From Apostichopus japonicus (lineage: Eukaryota > Echinodermata > Holothuroidea > Aspidochirotida > Stichopodidae), in assembly GCF_037975245.1 (NCBI RefSeq), contig NC_092576.1, positions 22,691,611 through 22,755,610 on the forward strand: 64,000 nucleotides of DNA, given 5' to 3'. The translations under genes were made by a program, and so were the position numbers. This document shows positions 50,501 to 59,500 of the stretch, one piece after another. The notes under the pieces are model-generated. The model was not told the DNA's origin and did no database searches. It saw only the letters and a program-made list of their open reading frames with translations. Every line of letters starts with the position of its first letter. The first letter of the stretch is position 1.

Positions 50501-53500
50501 GTATAGGCCACAGATAGGATGAAGGCTTAATGTGATGCTGTAGGTGCATGAATTTCAGACACATTAGTACTTGCATAGGCTCAGCAAGTTATCTACCATG
50601 CAAAATCTCTTAAATATCATGGATATTGCACAGTCATCATAAACAAAGAGCCCCTACCCCCCTCCCCCCCTCCCCCAACCATTAAAAGTTTGGAAAATGT
50701 TCACTCATTTCACTCAAAGTGTTTTGTCATAGAAGAATAAAGGAACCTGAGACACCAGAAGGCAGTATTTCTAGTAACCACAGTTTGAAATGATGGAACT
50801 AGTTTTGATAATGATAGCAATTAATAAAAGACTGTAGCTAAACAGTAAAGTAAGCATGGAATGATATTGTGTTCCCCTGTGATGCATGTTTCTATTAGTA
50901 AGCCCATGTTATATATATAGATGTCAACAGACAAAGTGTGCATGGAATGATATTGTGTTCCCCTGTGATGCATGTTTCTATTAGTAAGCCCATGTTATAT
51001 ATATAGATGTCAACAGACAAAGTGTGCATGGAATGATATTGTGTTCCCCTGTGATGCATGTTTCTATTAGTAAGCCCATGTTATATATATAGATGTCAAC
51101 AGACAAAGTGTGCATGGAATGATATTGTGTTCCCCTGTGATGCATGTTTCTATTAGTAAGCCCATGTTATATATTGATGTCAACAGACAAAGTGTGCATG
51201 GAATGATATTGTGTTCCCCTGTGATGCATGTTTCTATTAGTAAGCCCATGTTATATATATAGATGTCAACAGACAAAGTGTGCATGGAATGATATTGTGT
51301 TCCCCTGTGATGCATGTTTCTATTAGTAAGCCCATGTTATATATTGATGTCAACAGACAAAGTATGCATGGAATGATATTGTGTTCCCCTGTGATGCATG
51401 TTTCTATTAGTAAGCCCATGTTGATATATATATATGTCAACAGACAAAGTGTGCATGGAATGATATTGTGTTCCCCTGTGATGCATGTTTCTATTAGTAA
51501 GCCCATGTTATATATATAGATGTCAACAGACAAAGTGTGCATGGAATGACATTGTGTTCCCCTGTGATGCATGTTTCTATTAGTAAGCCCATGTTGATAT
51601 ATATATATGTCAACAGACAAAGTGTGCATGGAATGATATTGTGTTCCCCTGTGATGCATGTTTCTATTAGTAAGCCCATGTTATATATTGATGTCAACAG
51701 ACAAAGTGTGCATGGAATGATATTGTGTTCCCCTGTGATGCATGTTTCTATTAGTAAGCCCATGTTATATATATAGATGTCAACAGACAAAGTGTGCATG
51801 GAATGATATTGTGTTCCCCTGTGATGCATGTTTCTATTAGTAAGCCCATGTTATATATTGATGTCAACAGACAAAGTATGCATGGAATGATATTGTGTTC
51901 CCCTGTGATGCATGTTTCTATTAGTAAGCCCATGTTGATATATATATATGTCAACAGACAAAGTGTGCATGGAATGATATTGTGTTCCCCTGTGATGCAT
52001 GTTTCTATTAGTAAGCCCATGTTATATATATAGATGTCAACAGACAAAGTGTGCATGGAATGACATTGTGTTCCCCTGTGATGCATGTTTCTATTAGTAA
52101 GCCCATGTTGATATATATATATGTCAACAGACAAAGTGTGCATGGAATGACATTGTGTTCCCCTGTGATGCATGTTTCTATTAGTAAGCCCATGTTGATA
52201 TATATATATGTCAACAGACAAAGTCTGCATGGAATGATATTGTGTTCCCCTGTGATGCATGTTTCTATTAGTAAGCCCATGTTGATATATATATATGTCA
52301 ACAGACAAAGTGTGCATGGAATGACATTGTGTTCCCCTGTGATGCATGTTTCTATTAGTAAGCCCATGTTGATATATATATATGTCAACAGACAAAGTGT
52401 GCATGGAATGATATTGTGTTCCCCTGTGATGCATGTTTCTATTAGTAAGCCCATGTTGATATATATATATGTCAACAGACAAAGTATGCATGGAATGATA
52501 TTGTGTTCCCCTGTGATGCATGTTTCTATTAGTAAGCCCATGTTGATATATATATATGTCAACAGACAAAGTGTGCATGGAATGATATTGTGTTCCCCTG
52601 TGATGCATGTTTCTATTAGTAAGCCCATGTTGATATATATATATATGTCAACAGACAAAGTATGCATGGAATGACATTGTGTTCCCCTGTGATGCATGTT
52701 TCTATTAGTAAGCCCATGTTGATATATATATATGTCAACAGACAAAGTATGCATGGAATGACATTGTGTTCCCCTGTGATGCATGTTTCTATTAGTAAGC
52801 CCATGTTGATATATATAGATATCAACAGACAAAGTGTGCATGGAATGATATTGTGTTCCCCTGTGATGCATGTTTCTATTAGTAAGCCCATGTTGATATA
52901 TATATATGTCAACAGACAAAGTATGCATGGAATGACATTGTGTTCCCCTGTGATGCATGTTTCTATTAGTAAGCCCATGTTGATATATATAGATATCAAC
53001 AGACAAAGTGTGCATGGAATGATATTGTGTTCCCCTGTGATGCATGTTTCTATTAGTAAGCCCATGTTGATATATATATATATGTCAACAGACAAAGTGT
53101 GCATGGAATGATATTGTGTTCCCCTGTGATGCATGTTTCTATTAGTAAGCCCATGTTATATATATAGATGTCAACAGACAAAGTGTGCATGGAATGATAT
53201 TGTGTTCCCCTGTGATGCATGTTTCTATTAGTAAGCCCATGTTATATATATAGATGTCAACAGACAAAGTATGCATGGAATGATATTGTGTTCCCCTGTG
53301 ATGCATGTTTCTATTAGTAAGCCCATGTTGATATATATAGATGTCAACAGACAAAGTGTGCATGGAATGATATTGTGTTCCCCTGTGATGCATGTTTCTA
53401 TTAGTAAGCCCATGTTGATATATATAGATGTCAACAGACAAAGTATGCATGGAATGATATTGTGTTCCCCTGTGATGCATGTTTCTATTAGTAAGCCCAT

Positions 53501-56500
53501 GTTATATATATAGATGTCAACAGACAAAGTGTGCATGGAATGATATTGTGTTCCCCTGTGATGCATGTTTCTATTAGTAAGCCCATGTTGATATATATAT
53601 ATGTCAACAGACAAAGTGTGCATGGAATGACATTGTGTTCCCCTGTGATGCATGTTTCTATTAGTAAGCCCATGTTATATATATAGATGTCAACAGACAA
53701 AGTGTGCATGGAATGATATTGTGTTCCCCTGTGATGCATGTTTCTATTAGTAAGCCCATGTTGATATATATATATGTCAACAGACAAAGTATGCATGGAA
53801 TGACATTGTGTTCCCCTGTGATGCATGTTTCTATTAGTAAGCCCATGTTATATATATAGATGTCAACAGACAAAGTGTGCATGGAATGATATTGTGTTCC
53901 CCTGTGATGCATGTTTCTATTAGTAAGCCCATGTTGATATATATAGATGTCAACAGACAAAGTATGCATGGAATGATATTGTGTTCCCCTGTGATGCATG
54001 TTTCTATTAGTAAGCCCATGTTATATATATAGATGTCAACAGACAAAGTGTGCATGGAATGATATTGTGTTCCCCTGTGATGCATGTTTCTATTAGTAAG
54101 CCCATGTTGATATATATATATGTCAACAGACAAAGTGTGCATGGAATGACATTGTGTTCCCCTGTGATGCATGTTTCTATTAGTAAGCCCATGTTATATA
54201 TATAGATGTCAACAGACAAAGTGTGCATGGAATGATATTGTGTTCCCCTGTGATGCATGTTTCTATTAGTAAGCCCATGTTGATATATATATATGTCAAC
54301 AGACAAAGTATGCATGGAATGACATTGTGTTCCCCTGTGATGCATGTTTCTATTAGTAAGCCCATGTTATATATATAGATGTCAACAGACAAAGTGTGCA
54401 TGGAATGATATTGTGTTCCCCTGTGATGCATGTTTCTATTAGTAAGCCCATGTTGATATATATAGATATCAACAGACAAAGTGTGCATGGAATGATATTG
54501 TGTTCCCCTGTGATGCATGTTTCTATTAGTAAGCCCATGTTGATATATATATATATGTCAACAGACAAAGTATGCATGGAATGACATTGTGTTCCCCTGT
54601 GATGCATGTTTCTATTAGTAAGCCCATGTTATATATATAGATGTCAACAGACAAAGTGTGCATGGAATGATATTGTGTTCCCCTGTGATGCATGTTTCTA
54701 TTAGTAAGCCCATGTTGATATATATAGATATCAACAGACAAAGTGTGCATGGAATGATATTGTGTTCCCCTGTGATGCATGTTTCTATTAGTAAGCCCAT
54801 GTTGATATATATATATATGTCAACAGACAAAGTATGCATGGAATGATATTGTGTTCCCCTGTGATGCATGTTTCTATTAGTAAGCCCATGTTGATATATA
54901 TAGATATCAACAGACAAAGTGTGCATGGAATGATATTGTGTTCCCCTGTGATGCATGTTTCTATTAGTAAGCCCATGTTGATATATATATATATGTCAAC
55001 AGACAAAGTATGCATGGAATGATATTGTGTTCCCCTGTGATGCATGTTTCTATTAGTAAGCCCATGTTGATATATATAGATGTCAACAGACAAAGTGTGC
55101 ATGGAATGATATTGTGTTCCCCTGTGATGCATGTTTCTATTAGTAAGCCCATGTCAACAGACAAAGTATTAATCTAACCATTCTCTTGTCTGTAGACTCT
55201 ACATCTTCTTCCCCTTTTAAGATGTTGCTGATTTCATCCTGAGGAAATAGAAAATGCTTACAACAAATCGGTTCCCATCTTCCAAGGACTAATGCTTCAT
55301 CTCCATCAAGTAGCCAAGTAGAGTCTTACATGATGCAAGACCATTGAACAATGCTTGAAGCCTCTACAAACAGCAACGATGAATCAATGACCCAGTTCAG
55401 CATGTTTGTACAGTATGTGATAACAAACAACATAGCTATTAAAATATGCAGCAGTGGTGAGGAAACATAAGACTAATACAGGGTGTCCTTGCCCTGATAC
55501 TATAATATTTATTACTTAATCCCATTATGGAAATCTTTTGAAAGTTTAATGTCTGTCCCCTGAAGCAGATCTTGCTATGATTCAACCACCTCAGGGCTTT
55601 CATATTTTCTAACACTTGTTAGCAAAGAGGTTGCCAAAGTAGTCTCCTTCTGATATCTGATACATTATGGGTAATTACGGGAACAGTCTCACCTGTATTT
55701 TAAATGCAGTGCTTGTCAGAGCTGAAGTAGCAACTCCCCCCAACCACATCCCCACCACACACAACCATCCCCTCTGACTAGTTTTACAGAAGGGAAAAAA
55801 ATCCATCAATTTCTGTCACAAAATGGAATTGGGTTGTGATGTTCGTTCTTCTCACCTGTTTTTCCTCTAATACGGTCATGAACCCCTTCTGGCATAGTTT
55901 GATGTCCCTCACATAAATAGTTTCAGTTTTCAAGATTTCTTTGACTACTTTGTTGCGGAATTCGGCGTTCTTCTTCGTCAATAACTGAAGTTGATCCGGT
56001 TGAAGTTCGTTTAGCTGAGCTGAAAATAAGCAGAATACAAAACAGTAAAGGTTATAATTTTTTCTACCAAAAAGCCTTTATCTACAATTCCCCCAATTAA
56101 CTGATGTAAGACTATGATGTAAGGGCAGGTACGACTATGGCCGATCATCGATGAAGACATAAAATCGATAGGAGTAAACTTTCTACTTTATAAACTTTAG
56201 AGTTAACCTTCATTAATAATGGATGGGGGGGGGCAAGGGTACACTACCCATCTGCCAGAGAAAGGCATGTACCCACCTGTGAGTAATTGATGTACTAACT
56301 AGCAAATAGTAAGGGTTGGGGAAGGGAGGGGAAGGGAGGGGAAGGGAGGGGAAGGGAGGGGAAGAGAGGGGAAGAGAGGGGAAGGGAAGGGAAGGGAAGG
56401 GAAGGGAAGGGAAGGGAAGGGAAGGGAAGGGAAGGGAAGGGAGGGGAGGGGAGGGGAGGGGAAGGGAAGGGAAGGGAAGGGAAGGGAAGGGAAGGGAAGG

Positions 56501-59500
56501 GAAGGGAAGGGAAGGGAAGGGAAGGGAAGGGAAGGGAAGGGAAGGGAAGGGAAGGGAAGGGAAGGGAAGGGAAGGGAAGGGAAGGGAAGGGAAGGGAAGG
56601 GAAGGGAAGGGAAGGGAAGGGAAGGGAAGGGAAGGGAAGGGAAGGGAAGGGAAGGGAAGGGAAGGGAAGGGAAGGGAAGGGAAGGGAAGGGAAGGGAAGG
56701 GAAGGGAAGGGAAGGGAAGGGAAGGGAAGGGAAGGGAAGGGAAGGGAAGGGAAGGGAAGGGAAGGGAAGGGAAGGGAAGGGAAGGGAAGGGAAGGGAAGG
56801 GAAGGGAAGGGAAGGGAAGGGAAGGGAAGGGAAGGGAAGGGAAGGGAAGGGAAGGGAGGGAAGGGAGGGGAAGGGAAGGGAGGGAGGGAGGGGAAGGAAG
56901 GGGATAATCTAACGGATGAGCCAGTAGTTAATTGAACAGAGAAGAAGGCTTAGACATTGACCAGGGAGTAACACTAACCTTGTAAACTGCTCAGTTCTTG
57001 TTCTAAGTGTTCTAAGTTTCCAGTCATATCTGACAACTGTTGCTCTATCTCCAGTTTGTCTTCATCTGTCGCTGCTGATGATGATAGTTCTTCCAGCTTT
57101 CCTTTCTGGTCCTTACCCCTCTGGAAAAATGTAAAAATACCGAGATATTTACCAGAACAAACTGACACTGCATGGTTCAAAACTAAACCTAAACCATTTA
57201 TTTCTTTTTATTATTGTAAAGAAACCCAAATATGGTATGAAATATTTCCTCCTCACCCACCCACTTAGCTTTAAATACATAACTTTTGTTTCAATGAAAC
57301 AGTAAAAGTATCTGATAGTATCATATATATAGTACAGAGCATTACAGTACAAAACAGTACTTATCATATATAGCAGTACAGCTACAGTATAGAGCAGTAC
57401 AGTACTGTACAGAGCAGTACAGTACAGTATAGTACAGTACAGTACAGTATTGAGCATTAATGTACAGAGCATTTCAGAACAAGTATGGAGCAGTATTGTA
57501 CAGAGCAATACAGTATTGTTCAGAGCAGTACAGTATTGTACAGAGCAGTATTGTACAGATCAGTACAGGGCCAAGCTTTACAGTACAGAACAGTACACTA
57601 CAGAGTAGTATTGTACAGCGCAGTACAGTACAGAGCAGTACAGTTTTGAGCAGTAATGTACAGAGCATTACAGAACAATACAGTATGGAGCAGTATTGTA
57701 CAGAGCATTTCAGAACAAGTATGGAGCAGTATTGTACAGAGCAATACAGTATTGTTCAGAGCAGTACAGTATTGTACAGATCAGTACAGTATTGTACAGA
57801 TCAGTACAGGGCCAAGCTTTACAGTACAGAACAGTACACTACAGAGTAGTATTGTACAGCGCAGTACAGTACAGAGCAGTACAGTTTTGAGCAGTAATGT
57901 ACAGAGCATTACAGAACAATACAGTATGGAGCAGTATTGTACAGAGCAGTACAGTATTGTACAGATCAGTACAGTGCCAAGCATTACAGTACAGAACAGT
58001 ACACTACAGAGTAGTATTGTTCAGAGCAGTACAGTACAGAGCAGTACAGTATTAACCAGTAACGTACAGAGCAGTACAGTACAGAGCAGTACAGTGCAAA
58101 TTAGCAGTGAATGTCAGGTGCTCTTAAACAGTTCTGTTAACTGAAATGCCAATACAAAACACATGTATCAAACCACAGCTTGAATTACAGAAAACCAACC
58201 ATTTAATGCAAGTTGTCAAGGCAGAGATTTTAATCCCGAAACACACCAAATAATAAACCAGGGGCTAGCTAATGAATGACAAATTGAAATGTCAACCCAC
58301 TGTTAATGCTGTTACCAAGGACAATTGTTCTAAATTTGACAAACAATACAGAAACTACAGTAACCGACTTACCACAAACCGAGAGAAGGAAATGCTCGGT
58401 TTGTGGTTTTAATCAAAATTACATCTGTATTCTTACCTGGATTTCAAGTTTGTATTCAGCAATGCTAGCCTGGAGAGAAGATAAAGTGTCCTGCAACTCG
58501 ACACCAGGTTCCTCTGTAACAACATCGGTACCTACAGGAAACAGCCAATACTTACATGAATACAGACAGATAGACAACAGTATCAGTCAATAATAAATCT
58601 AATGGAAGTAAACAACTAGGTTAATCCAACCAGACAAGAGTCAGTAGTGCAGGTTTTTGAAACCGCAGTTTTAACAGGTTTCCTACATTAAAAAAACATC
58701 GCAAAACCAGAGAAACAGAATCACAAGAGACTACCTGTACAATGCGTAAGAAAGGCTGACAAACTTTGCCTGTGGCAGTGTAAGCACTGCATAATTTGTA
58801 AAAGTGTGCGCATAAATAAAGTAGTATTTTATTTTAAGGTGGATATGACAGACATGAACATAACCGTTAATTTCACACCTAAATAACTTTCACATAATTA
58901 TAAAAAAAAAATTAAACAATTCTGTGACAGGAAGGATAAGAGTTTTAATATTTCTTTTTGTTGTCTACAATTTTTAAGTCAGAACGTGTCTCTGTGAGCT
59001 GCCACATGCCGCACATGATAAAACATATACTGTATACTGCACATGCAGCTAGTTTTCTAACTAGTTCACACAGTAAACTCCCATTGAGATTGTTTGCTGA
59101 AGACAATTTTACTGATTTGAATTTCACACAAACACATATATGTTTATTTTGACAGCTGCACATGGCTACACTGAGTCTCCTAATATTCTGTGGTACTTCT
59201 CATGCATTGTATTCTATACATTGTTCATTGTATTCCATACATTGTTCATTGTATTCCATACATTGTTCATTGTATTCTATACATTGTTCATTGTATTCCA
59301 TACATTGTTCATTGTATTCCATACATTGTTCATTGTATTCCATACATTGTTCATTGTATTCTTTACATTGTTCATTGTATTCCATACATTGTTCATTGTA
59401 TTCCATACATTGTTCATTGTATTCCATACATTGTTCATTGTATTGTTCATTGTATTCCATACATTGTTCATCACCTGCTTACACTGCATATATACAGACC

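Noticed and set aside
51751-53045. Open frames of 285 and 345 aa with a 29-residue period (and plus-strand mirrors)
   Set aside because: They arise because 87-bp units are a multiple of three. Frames are open on both strands, contain only the repeat, and lie inside an intron.
50858-55165. CRISPR-like regular repeats
   Set aside because: Units are contiguous with no unique spacers, and the genome is eukaryotic; it is a tandem satellite.
56316-56912. 198-aa Gly-Arg-Glu-Lys ORF
   Set aside because: A pure GGGAA microsatellite translation.
57460-58144. Several 100-160 aa Ser/Gln/Tyr-rich ORFs
   Set aside because: Translations of the GTACAG repeat in all frames.
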